From NCBI GenBank assembly GCA_032595675.1, contig JAVQMD010000001.1:1706640-1770639 (forward strand): a stretch of DNA of 64,000 bases, written 5' to 3'. The notes under the pieces were generated by a model. The model did not search any database, was not told the DNA's origin, and saw only the letters and a program-made list of their open reading frames with translations. A program made the position numbers and the translations under genes. Below are positions 15,058 to 24,230 of this stretch, in pieces; within the stretch, counting starts at the first letter, position 1, and every line of letters starts with the position of its first letter. This stretch comes from Candidatus Electrothrix rattekaaiensis (GTDB taxonomy: Bacteria; Desulfobacterota; Desulfobulbia; Desulfobulbales; Desulfobulbaceae).

Positions 15058-17007
15058 TGCTGCTTGACAAGCACATACTCTCATAATATTTGCGTCGGCA
15101 GCAAGGGAATGAGTTTCTGGGGTACCCGTCCAAACAAAAAAACACCCAAGATCTGACGTGCATTCTACGTGACACCCATAACCTACTGACTCAGGCTCAC
15201 CTACAAATCCAATATCCCAGGCATTTATTTGACCTGCCTCTACCTCTAACAGCTCCTCCAAGACAAGATCACATCCAGGGGCACCATAGGGTGAAATGCC
15301 TGGAGAAGGATGATACGCCCCGGAGCCAACATAATTCACAGTCCCTTCTACATCAACTTCCATTTCACGAGAGACGCAAACATCTTGGCAAGATTGCCCA
15401 CTGCCGCCTAAGTACCAACAGTGCCCGTCCATAAAGCTTTCAGAATCTGAAGTGCATCCGTTGAGAAATGTCAATACAAACTCAGAACACTGCATGTTAT
15501 TTGTTACTTCAACCAAGTCGCCCTTGTTGTTTATTGCTTCAGTTTTAAAATAAATTTTATTTTCCCCTGGTGATAAAGAAAGAGCTAGAGAAAAATTTCC
15601 ATCCTCTGATACAGGAGATGATGTATTAAAACCTACGCTAATTTTTTTAACAATTGCTTCTCCTGATGTAATTTTACCTGATAGCGTTATCTCCTTTTCT
15701 GTTACTGAATCTCCAGATTTGTGCGACGAAATATTTATTGAAGCATCACTAGAACTAAATCCATCTTCAGCATTTTTAGATATATTCTCAAATCTTTCTT
15801 TAGTATTTAAATTATTTCCATAAGAAGATAATGCTACATCAGAATAATAATCACCAGTATCATTACCGTCAGCATATTTAAAAGTCTTAAATATGATCCC
15901 TGAATAATCTATATATTTATTATCATCCCCTGGAAAGTTCGGGTCATAGATGAAAATTTTATCTTCAGTATCGTTTATTTCATAAGCAACTACAGCATGT
16001 AAAGAGCCTTCAGGGTGACCACCTAAAATCAAGACAGCCGGTTTACCAGTATTAATAAGTTGATCTTTTATTATCATAAACATATCAGAATCTCGTAATT
16101 CACCCATTAAGCGTTCATACAATGGTATATCCTGATTTACAGATAAATGTGCTCTTGTTGCGATAATATCTTGAACTTTACAATTGTTATCGCTACATTC
16201 ACAAGCTGGTGCCGTGTAAAGGTATTTATTATATAATCCAGTTCCATTTTCCAGAAAGTTCCAAATGGAATAGGCTGACATCCCTAAGCATTCCCCGCCT
16301 TTTGTCAGAGGTTTTTTTTCTCCATTTTGAATTGAAAATCCATCTCGGCTAGGTTTGAAATTTGTCGTTATGGCGGTAGAGGCGGTATTAGACGATGAAA
16401 CTAGCTCCTGAGCACTTGCAGCAGAACTGCTTTCTGCAACAATATTTTCAAATATCCAAGTGAATGATACAGTGGAGTTTGAACGTAGGTATAATTCAAA
16501 TACTAATTCTTGATTTTCCAAATCGGCATCTGTAATATTTAAACTATATAAATATCCTCTTTCGTTGATATAATAAGGTATCGGGAATTGAGTAGCTGAT
16601 GGATATGTCAGAGTGATGAGCACAGGAGTTGTTAAACTAGCTGTTCCATTAGTGGTAACAGACACTGTATAATTTGCCGCCGTACCAGATCTTGCTACAG
16701 CGTTATCATTGTGTAGGTCTACAGTTATTTTTGTATTATCGCTAACTACACCACCAGGAACGGACAGTTTAATCAGGTAATTATTTTCAACAGGTAATGT
16801 CATCCAGCCTCCAGGTTCGTTAAAAACCCACTCGTTTTTTCGTATAACCGCAGGATTTTTAATAACCTTTATACCCCTATCTTCATATCCTTTTGCGCGG
16901 GCAAGTAACAAGAAGTTTATAGCAGGTTGAGAAGAAGCAAATAGATTTGGAGTAAAAATAATGCTAAACACCAACAGGTAATAAAACAAAATTCCTCTTT
17001 TAATCAT
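15040..17007 (-). CDS. secreted protein with papain/C39-like cysteine-peptidase core
   Basis: A 655-residue exported protein. The signal peptide is residues 1-25 (MIKRGILFYYLLVFSIIFTPNLFASS). Residues 75-190 look like a beta-sandwich. A possible catalytic triad follows: Cys240 in GGECLGMSAYSIWNF, His337 in GSLHAVVAYEI and Asp355 in IFIYDPNFPGDD, spaced as in papain-fold/C39-like peptidases. A second beta domain (about 425-500) and a Cys-rich C-terminus end the protein. The last residues FTGTQ and the stop lie in the inserted element at 14942-15057, so the original C-terminus may be lost. Peptidase activity is inference. Confidence 0.65.
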   Translation of the reverse strand: MIKRGILFYYLLVFSIIFTPNLFASSQPAINFLLLARAKGYEDRGIKVIKNPAVIRKNEWVFNEPGGWMTLPVENNYLIKLSVPGGVVSDNTKITVDLHNDNAVARSGTAANYTVSVTTNGTASLTTPVLITLTYPSATQFPIPYYINERGYLYSLNITDADLENQELVFELYLRSNSTVSFTWIFENIVAESSSAASAQELVSSSNTASTAITTNFKPSRDGFSIQNGEKKPLTKGGECLGMSAYSIWNFLENGTGLYNKYLYTAPACECSDNNCKVQDIIATRAHLSVNQDIPLYERLMGELRDSDMFMIIKDQLINTGKPAVLILGGHPEGSLHAVVAYEINDTEDKIFIYDPNFPGDDNKYIDYSGIIFKTFKYADGNDTGDYYSDVALSSYGNNLNTKERFENISKNAEDGFSSSDASINISSHKSGDSVTEKEITLSGKITSGEAIVKKISVGFNTSSPVSEDGNFSLALSLSPGENKIYFKTEAINNKGDLVEVTNNMQCSEFVLTFLNGCTSDSESFMDGHCWYLGGSGQSCQDVCVSREMEVDVEGTVNYVGSGAYHPSPGISPYGAPGCDLVLEELLEVEAGQINAWDIGFVGEPESVGYGCHVECTSDLGCFFVWTGTPETHSLAADANIMRVCACQAAFTGTQ

Positions 17008-17197
17008 TTTGTTAATCCTCCCGAATTATAACTTCTAAAAGTGCAGCACAATTAAATTATGGATTTCTAACCACATTGAAAGAAAAAGTAAACAAGTACC
17101 TCCAGAGTCAATCAGAGACAGGCTCCCAATTGCAACACCCTCTTTATTGTTCCTCGGTACTTAGATTTAGAAGAACAATATAAGAATAAAGGACACA

Positions 17198-17893
17198 CTA
17201 CATCATAAATTTATATATATATGTAGCAAACAAACACATAAAAAATCCTATCATAAGCAGATTATACTTATAAGCTACTCCTGTAAACTCTCTTTCAAAC
17301 TCATCCTTTTCTTTCTGTAACTCATCGGGATAATTTCTTTCATAATAAGAAGTAGCAAGGGCGATAAATACTATCACAAGAAAGCCTGCTCTAAATAAAG
17401 TTTGATCTGCTACATCCTTGTATGGAAATACTTTATGCCTAAAAATAGTAATAAGTAATAGCCCCATAACTATCAAACATAACGTTACAGAGTGTCTATA
17501 ATAATAATTATCTAACGAATACTTCTCGTTCATAGAAACCTGTTTTTTATCTTTTTCTCCACAAGAAGCACAACAATGTTTTATTTTATCTGAAAGATTG
17601 TAAGAGGATAGATCTGGAAAGACCAATCTTGACAATAAATAATAGCAAGTTACAGTTATTACATCCACTAGGCAGACAAAAAAATTTATTTCAAAATTTT
17701 CTCCTGTATATGCCTCCGAAATAGCGTACCAAAATTGAATTATTGCCAGCGACGTAAGAAGCACCCAACCAGCAATAAAATAAGAAAATTCTATATACCT
17801 ATAATAGCGTATATAAGTTCCTATAGAAGAAACGTTCTCTGCTATAGCAGCAGCTAATATAAGCGAGAGAAACGTCAAATGTTCACTATACAT
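17198..17893 (-). CDS. six-helix membrane protein, unknown family
   Basis: A 231-residue AT-rich gene. Four to six membrane helices are visible, split by a central cytoplasmic-type loop with KIKHCCASCGEKDKK (a Cys cluster) around residue 110. The N-terminus MYSEHLTFLSLILAAAIAENVSS looks like a membrane anchor. I do not recognise the family. Its composition matches the secreted-protein gene downstream, so both may have arrived together. Confidence 0.6.
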   Translation of the reverse strand: MYSEHLTFLSLILAAAIAENVSSIGTYIRYYRYIEFSYFIAGWVLLTSLAIIQFWYAISEAYTGENFEINFFVCLVDVITVTCYYLLSRLVFPDLSSYNLSDKIKHCCASCGEKDKKQVSMNEKYSLDNYYYRHSVTLCLIVMGLLLITIFRHKVFPYKDVADQTLFRAGFLVIVFIALATSYYERNYPDELQKEKDEFEREFTGVAYKYNLLMIGFFMCLFATYIYKFMM

Positions 17894-18079
17894 TTAGACA
17901 GGCTCCAATGAAAACACACCGATTACAACTTACCAACGATACATGTAAAACTAAAAAAGTCAATAAAAATTAATTATTCAGGTATCACAGGCCAAATTCA
18001 AATAGCGCACCTATATGGGTTACGAGTCGGGGTTGCTAATTTGGGGTACCGGGCACCGCGCATCCCACACGCACCCGGC

Positions 18080-18111
18080 AAAAAATCACCCCCTGCTCCC
18101 CCAGGAGCAGG
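18080..18111 (-). terminator. intrinsic terminator of the 116-aa gene
   Basis: On the minus strand the stem CCTGCTCC/GGAGCAGG closes a 4-nt loop, and a T6 run follows after GGGTGA. It starts 6 bp after the stop codon of the gene at 18117-18467. Confidence 0.75.
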
Positions 18112-18116
18112 CCCAC

Positions 18117-18467
18117 TCACTCCTCATCATCCTCATGCCTCCTCCCCCTCTTCCGCTCACTGGCCCGAGTCCCGCCAACCATATCGTATTCCGAGGAGTC
18201 CTTCCCGAAAAGCCCCTTCACCACTGACCGGGATCGGACAATATAATCACTCACATCCTCGGCCAAGTCCCCTTTCTCGTTCACCAGGCGTGTTTTGTCG
18301 GCGTTCAGAGCGTCTATCTCACCGACCTTGGCCTCCAGCGCACCAATTTTTGTTGTCATCACGTCAGCGGAGATAGCATCCGGCAGCCCGTCTCCTATTT
18401 TCTCCAACGCCTCTTTGACCTGATGAGCCTCTTTAAGCAATTTGGGCACACTTCCAGTTAACATCAT
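18117..18467 (-). CDS. 116-aa helical protein, paralogue of 37721-38068
   Basis: Starts MMLTGSVPKLLKEAHQVKEALEKI and ends in a highly charged tail (ASERKRGRRHEDDEE). The central part (IGALEAKVGEIDALNADKTRLVNEKGDL) reads as coiled coil. The block DSSEYDMVGGTRASERK is shared almost exactly with the plus-strand paralogue at 37721 and with the fragment at 38742. AGGAGG precedes the first of two ATGs. No known family is recognised. Both complete copies are preceded by arrays of tandem repeats, which is unusual enough to suggest a shared regulatory or structural role. Confidence 0.75.
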   Translation of the reverse strand: MMLTGSVPKLLKEAHQVKEALEKIGDGLPDAISADVMTTKIGALEAKVGEIDALNADKTRLVNEKGDLAEDVSDYIVRSRSVVKGLFGKDSSEYDMVGGTRASERKRGRRHEDDEE

Positions 18468-19259
18468 GACCTCCTTTTGTTCTGCGCACTGGCCCGAGGA
18501 AAATATCAGGTCGTGCTTTTTTAATCAGTCGTCCTGCTCTTTCAGACAGGCCCTCTCTGTGCAAAGAAAGGGCCGTTACTTTTTTACAATCATGAAGCGT
18601 GAGGAAAGACAGGAAAGCTGCCTTCTTTAAAAGTACTGCTCCATTTTTTCCACTGACGCTTGCGTAGTAAAAAAGGAGTGGTGCAAGGAAAGAAAGGACG
18701 ACCACATTTTTAAAAAGTACCTCTCCTTTCTTCCCACTGACACCTCCATAGAAAGATAGGGGCAATGCGAGGAAAGAAAGGGCCACCCCTTTCTTAAAAA
18801 GGACTGCTCCTGTGCAACATCGGCCTTGCCCTCAATACAAAAGAAGCCTTCCTTTGTCCAAGAGAACACCTCCTGTTGTACAGAGGAACTCTCCATAATT
18901 GTCTCGCTCTGCTGTACAGAAAGAACCTTCTTCTGATACCATAAAAATACCAGCCGTGCAATTAGGCAGATATACCCATTTTCCCATAGGTACATATACC
19001 TATACAGGCTGTATTCCACGACACAGGCGCAGTTTAAGCCCCCTGCCTTTGTGCCCCAGAAAAAAAAAGAGACAAATGCTGTGCCAAAAAAAAGAATGAT
19101 CTCCTGTTGAACAACGCGAACAGGACTGTCTCACGGCAGGATGGAGAAAAAAGAACACTTGCCCAGAGCATCGTTTGCGGGTATTGGTTGAGAAACACCG
19201 CTCAGCAGAGCAAAAGGACAATAAGAGAAAAAAAGAGAGAAGCAGAAAAGCAAATTTCC
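18468..19259. other. 790-bp region upstream of the 116-aa gene, repeat-bearing
   Basis: Open frames exist on both strands, but they follow the repeat period and lack domain features. The region holds the 84-bp tandem repeats, two spaced copies of TGTACAG (18877 and 18913, 36 bp apart) and a CTCTGTGCAAAGAAAGGGC block near 18555 that recurs near 37275 upstream of the paralogue. It must contain divergent promoters for the 116-aa gene and mogA. Confidence 0.55.
18603..18830. repeat. 84-bp tandem repeat, about 2.7 copies
   Basis: GGAAAGA-type landmarks at 18603, 18687 and 18771 are each exactly 84 bp apart, and the intervening sequence aligns (the AAAAGTAC...CCACTGAC...GGAAAGAAAGG order is kept). 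84 is four times 21, the period of the other two arrays. The array lies immediately upstream of the 116-aa gene. Confidence 0.75.
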
Positions 19260-19778
19260 ATGAACACAACACCATACACCTGTGGCATCCTGACACTCAG
19301 CGACAAAGGCGCCAGGGGCGAGCGGGAAGACACCTCTGGCCCCATGCTGCAAAACATCCTTACCGAACAGGGCTTCAACGTAGAAGCCTATCAGCTCCTT
19401 CCTGATCAGCAGCCCCTGATTGAAGCCATCCTGATCAAGTGGGTGGATGAAAAGAAGATTGATTTAATTGTCACCACCGGCGGCACAGGGGTTTCCCCGA
19501 ATGATCAGACACCGGAGGCCACCCGCCAGGTCATTGACCTAGAGATTCCCGGCATCGGGGAAGCCATGCGTCAAGCAAGCCTGGCCAAAACTCCGCAGGC
19601 CATCTGGTCACGGGGCATTGCCGGAATCCGGCAAGAATCCCTGATTATCAATCTGCCGGGTAGCGAGAAAGGAGCAAAAGAAAATATCGAGGCGATTCTG
19701 CCCGCCCTTGCGCACGGTTTGTACAAGATCAAGGGCGGAACAGCGGATTGCGGGCAAAAAAAGGAGGGAGAGGGTTAA
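19260..19778 (+). CDS. molybdopterin adenylyltransferase-type protein (MogA/MoaB)
   Basis: A 172-residue protein of the MoCF_biosynth fold: CGILTLSDKGARGEREDTSGP, then DLIVTTGGTGVSPNDQTPEAT (the molybdopterin-binding GGTG motif) and IINLPGSEKGAKENIEAILPAL. It adenylylates molybdopterin before molybdenum insertion. The MNTTPYTCG start at 19260 is chosen by family alignment, because the longer frame upstream has no family match. The 3' end overlaps the convergent purM by 4 bp. Confidence 0.93.
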   Translation: MNTTPYTCGILTLSDKGARGEREDTSGPMLQNILTEQGFNVEAYQLLPDQQPLIEAILIKWVDEKKIDLIVTTGGTGVSPNDQTPEATRQVIDLEIPGIGEAMRQASLAKTPQAIWSRGIAGIRQESLIINLPGSEKGAKENIEAILPALAHGLYKIKGGTADCGQKKEGEG

Positions 19779-20845
19779 TTCCCCTCAAGTCCGTTAATAA
19801 CAACCTGCGGCTCACCTTCTTTGGCAGCCAATACCTCGCCGATCAAGAAGGATTCCTCGCCCATTGCCTTAAAATGTTGCATAATAGATTCAGCATCCGC
19901 CTCTTTGACCACAGCCATCATGCCGATGCCCATATTAAAGGTCCGGTACATTTCCGCCTCAGGCACTTCACCCTTTTCCTGGAGAAAAGCAAAGATCGGC
20001 GGTTTTTCCCAGCTTTCTTTGTCAATCACGGCCCGACAGCCCTTGGGCAGAACCCGAGGGATGTTATCAATAAATCCCCCGCCGGTGTTATGGACCAGAC
20101 TGTTGATGGGGTAACTGTTCAACACCCCGAGCACACTCCGAACATAGATTTTGGTCGGTTTAATAAGCTCTTCCCCGATGGTGCAGCCCAGGGCCTCCAC
20201 CTTGTCAGCCACGGTCAGTTCCTGATCCTCAAAGATAATCTTTCGGACCAGAGAAAAGCCATTGGAATGGAGACCGGATGAAGCAAGACCGATAATCTTA
20301 TCACCGACCCGCACATCACTGCCGTCAATAATTTTATCGCGATCAGCAATACCCACAGAAAAACCGGCCAAATCATAATCCCCAGGCTGATACAGACCCG
20401 GCATCTCAGCGGTTTCTCCTCCGATCAGGGAGCAGTTGGCCTGCTTGCACCCTTCTGCGATCCCCCTGACCACATCAGTGGCCTCATCAAGATCAAGGGA
20501 GGAGCAGGAAAAGTAATCCAGAAAGAACAGCGGCTTTGCTCCGCTGACAATAATATCGTTCACGCACATGGCCACTAAATCAATGCCTATTGTGTCGTGC
20601 TTGTTGCAAAGTTGGGCTATTTTTAGTTTAGTGCCGACACCGTCTGTCGAAGCGATGAGCACAGGATCTTTGCAGTTTGCATTGCCGATACTGAACAGGC
20701 CTGAAAAGCCCCCGATATCATCAATAACAGTACGACTATGGGTGGCAGAGACGATTTTTTTAATGCGAGAGACAAAGGCGTTGCCCTTATCGATATCAAC
20801 CCCGGCCTCACTATATTTTGATGCTGCTGTTTCGGATGCTGTCAT
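19775..20845 (-). CDS. purM: phosphoribosylformylglycinamidine cyclo-ligase (AIR synthetase)
   Basis: A 356-residue enzyme of purine synthesis that closes the imidazole ring of AIR using ATP. Signatures include DPVLIASTDGVGTKLKIA, DLVAMCVNDIIVSGAKPLFFLDYF, LIGGETAEMPGLY and the C-terminal NMGIGMMAVV. The start MTASETAASKYSEAGVDI at 20845 matches the family. A 55-codon upstream extension is not conserved-looking. It belongs to the same ATP-binding superfamily as the SelD-like protein at 35214. Confidence 0.97.
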   Translation of the reverse strand: MTASETAASKYSEAGVDIDKGNAFVSRIKKIVSATHSRTVIDDIGGFSGLFSIGNANCKDPVLIASTDGVGTKLKIAQLCNKHDTIGIDLVAMCVNDIIVSGAKPLFFLDYFSCSSLDLDEATDVVRGIAEGCKQANCSLIGGETAEMPGLYQPGDYDLAGFSVGIADRDKIIDGSDVRVGDKIIGLASSGLHSNGFSLVRKIIFEDQELTVADKVEALGCTIGEELIKPTKIYVRSVLGVLNSYPINSLVHNTGGGFIDNIPRVLPKGCRAVIDKESWEKPPIFAFLQEKGEVPEAEMYRTFNMGIGMMAVVKEADAESIMQHFKAMGEESFLIGEVLAAKEGEPQVVINGLEGN

Positions 20846-21008
20846 TGTCTTATGTATGCATAAAGTTGAAAGCAGCCCAGAGCAATACACAATCCGGGCT
20901 TGCAGAATACTTCGAGAATTTGAGAATATTACTTTTTTACTGTTGATTGTCAATATGTTTGTATGATGATTGCAACAGTGGATTCCATTTGGTATAGGTG
21001 GTTTGCCC

Positions 21009-21209
21009 ATGAAAACATTTATTACCCTGATCGGCTTGGTCCTGATATTTGAAGGACTTCCCTATGTGGCCTCGCCTGAGGCCATGCAGCGCTGGTTGAA
21101 AGTGCTCTCTGAAACGTCACCGAGCAGCTTAAGAAACACGGGAATAGTGGCAATGATTATTGGCTTTCTCCTGTGTTATATCGGACAGCGATCCGGTCTG
21201 CTGGGCTGA
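21009..21209 (+). CDS. DUF2065 (YjeT-like) small membrane protein
   Basis: A 66-residue protein with two membrane helices: FITLIGLVLIFEGLPYVASP and TGIVAMIIGFLLCYIG. The segment GLPYVASPEAMQRWLKVLSE between them is the DUF2065 signature. In other bacteria it is found near hflKC and purA; here it lies beside purM and mgtE. Function unknown. Confidence 0.88.
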   Translation: MKTFITLIGLVLIFEGLPYVASPEAMQRWLKVLSETSPSSLRNTGIVAMIIGFLLCYIGQRSGLLG

Positions 21210-21227
21210 AAATAACAGCATTTCTTT

Positions 21228-21302
21228 TGTAGGGGCAGCCCCCTGTGCCTGCCCGTTTAATGCACGGAACATACAGGGCGAACACATAGGTTTATCCCTA
21301 CG
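21228..21302. repeat. palindromic TGTAGGGGC element, copy 1
   Basis: A 75-bp copy of the element that also occurs at 32810, 44203 and 53234. It starts TGTAGGGGCAG, contains CCTGTGCCTGCCC and GGGCGAACACA, and ends TATCCCTACG. It sits between DUF2065 and mgtE. Confidence 0.8.
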
Positions 21303-21322
21303 CCCTCCGGATGAGGTGAATT

Positions 21323-22705
21323 ATGGAAAAAACAGCAAAACGTGAAATGATCGGCTTTGAAGGCAAGGTGCTGCTTGATACCTTGCGCCGCCTGCAACGC
21401 AAAGGAGCAACAGAGAATCTTCTCAAGCTGATCCTGAAAACACATCCTGCCGACCTTGCTTGGGTTTTCCGTTCCCTCCCTCCGGCTGACCGTAAAAAAA
21501 TCTTTGAAATCATTGCCAACACCGAGCTGGTGGCAGACTTCTTCAGTGAGCTGGATGATTCCATCATTGTTGAGCTGGCCGAAGACCTCACCCCTGTTTT
21601 TCTGGCTGAGGTGATCAGCAAGATGGCACCTGATGATGCAGCAGACCTGCTGGAAGTCATCCCGGACACGCTGGCCTCCAATGTTCGGGCACATATGGAA
21701 CGGCACGACCGCGACGAGTTGGAAGAGCTGCTCAAATATGATCCGGAAACAGCAGGCGGTATCATGTCCCCGGACTTCATGTACCTAGATGAACATCTCA
21801 CTGTTGAAAAAGCCATTAACAAGGTACAGAAGCGGAGCGAAGACAAGGAGATGGTCTTTTATCTCTATATCACCCACGGTGACGGCCACCTGACCGGGGT
21901 GCTCTCCCTGCGGGAACTGCTCCTGCATCCCATGCATCAACAGCTGAAAAACATCATGAATCACCCGGTGATCTCTGTGACCACGGATATGGATCAGGGA
22001 GAAGTGGCCCATATTGTCTCACAATATAACCTGCTCGCCATCCCGGTTGTTGATGCCACTTTTAAACTGATTGGCATTATCACTGTGGATGATGTTATTG
22101 ATGTTATCCGGGAAGAAGCCACTGAGGACTTTCTTCAGATGGCCGGGGCTGGTAAAGACAATGAGATCCTGCTCAAGCCCCTGCACCAAAAAATCATCCT
22201 CCGCGCTCCCTGGCTCTTCGCCTCCTGGATCGGCGGGATAACGGCCATGTTCATTATTAATGGATTTCAGCATGAGCTACAGAAGGTGCTGGCTCTGGCC
22301 TCCTTTATCCCCATCATCGCGGGCATGGGCGGCAATATCGCCACCCAATCCAGCACCATTGTGGTCCGGGGTATGGCCACTGGTCGGGTCAATATGCCCC
22401 AGTTCTTTCAGATTGTTGGCCGGGAAACCTTGGTCGGTATTGCCCTGGGTGTCATGTTCGGTCTCCTCTTGGGCGTGACAGCCTCGTTCAAGTATTCCGA
22501 TTCAGCCTATCTCGGCGTGGTGGTCGGAATTTCAGTCTGCTCGGTTATGATCATGGCGGCCAGCTTGGGCACGATCATCCCCATGCTTCTCAAGCGCTTT
22601 CATATTGACGCAGCCATTGCCACTGGCCCCTTTATCACCACCTCTATTGATGTTCTCGGTATCAGTCTGTACTTTTCCGTTGCAAAATATATGCTGAATA
22701 TCTAA
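21323..22705 (+). CDS. mgtE: MgtE-family magnesium transporter
   Basis: A 460-residue protein with the full MgtE layout. An N-terminal helical superhelix is followed by two CBS domains (ITHGDGHLTGVLSLRELL and VVDATFKLIGIITVDDVIDV) and five membrane helices from about residue 290. The Mg2+ pore region includes FIPIIAGMGGNIATQSST. The cytoplasmic domain senses Mg2+ and gates the channel. GAGGTG precedes the ATG. The protease gene begins 2 nt after its stop, so the two are co-translated. Confidence 0.96.
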   Translation: MEKTAKREMIGFEGKVLLDTLRRLQRKGATENLLKLILKTHPADLAWVFRSLPPADRKKIFEIIANTELVADFFSELDDSIIVELAEDLTPVFLAEVISKMAPDDAADLLEVIPDTLASNVRAHMERHDRDELEELLKYDPETAGGIMSPDFMYLDEHLTVEKAINKVQKRSEDKEMVFYLYITHGDGHLTGVLSLRELLLHPMHQQLKNIMNHPVISVTTDMDQGEVAHIVSQYNLLAIPVVDATFKLIGIITVDDVIDVIREEATEDFLQMAGAGKDNEILLKPLHQKIILRAPWLFASWIGGITAMFIINGFQHELQKVLALASFIPIIAGMGGNIATQSSTIVVRGMATGRVNMPQFFQIVGRETLVGIALGVMFGLLLGVTASFKYSDSAYLGVVVGISVCSVMIMAASLGTIIPMLLKRFHIDAAIATGPFITTSIDVLGISLYFSVAKYMLNI

Positions 22706-22707
22706 CC

Positions 22708-23835
22708 ATGCGCTCTTTTCGATCCCCTTTCCGGGGCGGTAATCCTCTTACCCTGTTCCTGCTTGTTCTTGCGGTTCTCTATCTGCTCTTTCACACCCTG
22801 AACCCGGAAGTCGCTCGGCTTAATCGGCTTGACCACAATGCCGTGCCTAAACCGATCACGGCTCGGGGCGACTTGGCTGATGATGAGAAAAACACCATTG
22901 CCGTGTTCCGGGAGGTCTCACCCTCAGTGGTTTATATCACCACCATTGAGCTACAACGCGACCTGTTCAACCTCAATGTCTACGAGATCCCCAAGGGAAC
23001 CGGGTCCGGCTTTATCTGGGATAAGGAAGGTCGGATCGTCACCAATTTTCATGTAATTGCCGATGCTGGTCGGATTGAGGTGACCCTAGCTGATCACAGC
23101 ACCTGGAAGGCCGCCTTGGTCGGAGCTGCACCGGACCGCGATCTGGCTGTGCTCAGAATCTCTGCGCCTGCGGATACACTACGCCCCATCATGGTCGGTG
23201 ACTCCCAAGACCTGCTGGTGGGACAGAAGGTCTTTGCCATCGGCAATCCCTTTGGTCTTGATCAAACCCTAACCACCGGCGTGGTCAGTGCCTTGGGAAG
23301 GGAAATCAAGTCGGTGACCAAACGGATCATCCATAACGTCATCCAGACCGATGCAGCCATTAATCCGGGCAACTCCGGCGGCCCGCTGCTGGATAGTGCT
23401 GGCCGCCTGATCGGGGTCAATACTATGATCTACAGTCCGTCTGGGGCAAGCTCCGGGGTAGGTTTTGCTGTACCGGTTCATGAGATCAATCGAGTGGTGC
23501 CCCAGATTATCCGGCACGGCAAGATGGTTCAACCCGGACTGGGTATCAGCATTGCCCCGGAAAGTGTGGTGCATGACCTGAATCTGGAGGGCATCCTGAT
23601 CCTCAACGTGGCTGCCGGTTCCTCAGCGGAAAAGGCCGGTCTGCGTGGAACACGACAGGTCTGGGGTGGTTTGATCCTGGGTGATATCATCCTTGGGATC
23701 AACGGGATTCGGATCAAAGACTATAACGAGCTGCGGGATGAGGTGGAAAAATATAAGGTCGGGGATAGCGTCACACTCACCCTGCTGCGGGATAATCATC
23801 AGGTTGACGTTGACGTTATCCTGGATGCGATATAA
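22708..23835 (+). CDS. HtrA/Deg-type periplasmic serine protease
   Basis: A 375-residue S1C protease. A membrane anchor lies at residues 13-29 (LTLFLLVLAVLYLLFHT). The catalytic triad is His in TNFHVIADAG, Asp in DRDLAVLRI and Ser in NPGNSGGPLL. One PDZ domain follows (about residues 270-370). The single PDZ and the N-terminal anchor resemble DegS more than DegP. It is anchored in the inner membrane with the protease outside the cytoplasm. It is coupled to mgtE by a 2-nt gap. Confidence 0.93.
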   Translation: MRSFRSPFRGGNPLTLFLLVLAVLYLLFHTLNPEVARLNRLDHNAVPKPITARGDLADDEKNTIAVFREVSPSVVYITTIELQRDLFNLNVYEIPKGTGSGFIWDKEGRIVTNFHVIADAGRIEVTLADHSTWKAALVGAAPDRDLAVLRISAPADTLRPIMVGDSQDLLVGQKVFAIGNPFGLDQTLTTGVVSALGREIKSVTKRIIHNVIQTDAAINPGNSGGPLLDSAGRLIGVNTMIYSPSGASSGVGFAVPVHEINRVVPQIIRHGKMVQPGLGISIAPESVVHDLNLEGILILNVAAGSSAEKAGLRGTRQVWGGLILGDIILGINGIRIKDYNELRDEVEKYKVGDSVTLTLLRDNHQVDVDVILDAI

Positions 23836-23862
23836 GACAGGATACAAAACAGCCCCAGCTGC

Positions 23863-24162
23863 TTGATCGTTGGGAGTGTTCTTTATACTCATGAAAGACT
23901 TATGAAAGACTTATCCAGAGACTTGGTTATCAAGGCGATCAGGCATTTTGAGGAAGATTTTACCGTGTTTGACGATACCCCCGGAGTAACCGAGCAACTG
24001 CTTGAGCTGGCAGAAGCTGTTTCTGTAAGCGGCAAACAAATTCATGATGCGAATATTGTCGCAACAATGCTGGTCAACGATGTTCACTCCTTGCTCACGC
24101 ATAATATCAGCGACTTTAAACGATTCAGTCCATATATAGAAGTTATCCCCCTGATTCCCTGA
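23863..24162 (+). pseudogene. 5'-truncated PIN-domain (VapC-like) toxin
   Basis: The frame encodes the second half of a PIN ribonuclease: FTVFDDTPGVTEQLLELAE, then GKQIHDANIVATMLVNDVHSLLTHNISDFKRF with two of the acidic residues. The first 40-45 residues, including the first catalytic Asp and the Glu, are missing, and the protease gene ends 28 bp upstream. No antitoxin gene is present. A short direct duplication (ATGAAAGACTT twice) lies at its 5' end. It is most likely a remnant. Confidence 0.7.
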
Positions 24163-24230
24163 TCAACGTTTCTTCGCCTGTCGGATTTCGTTGTACGGCA
24201 AGATATCCACGACATTATTTTTTCGTTACC

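Noticed and set aside
18433-18786. 117-codon minus-strand frame with hydrophobic 28-residue repeats.
   Set aside because: It follows the 84-bp repeat and overlaps the start and ribosome site of the 116-aa gene in another frame.
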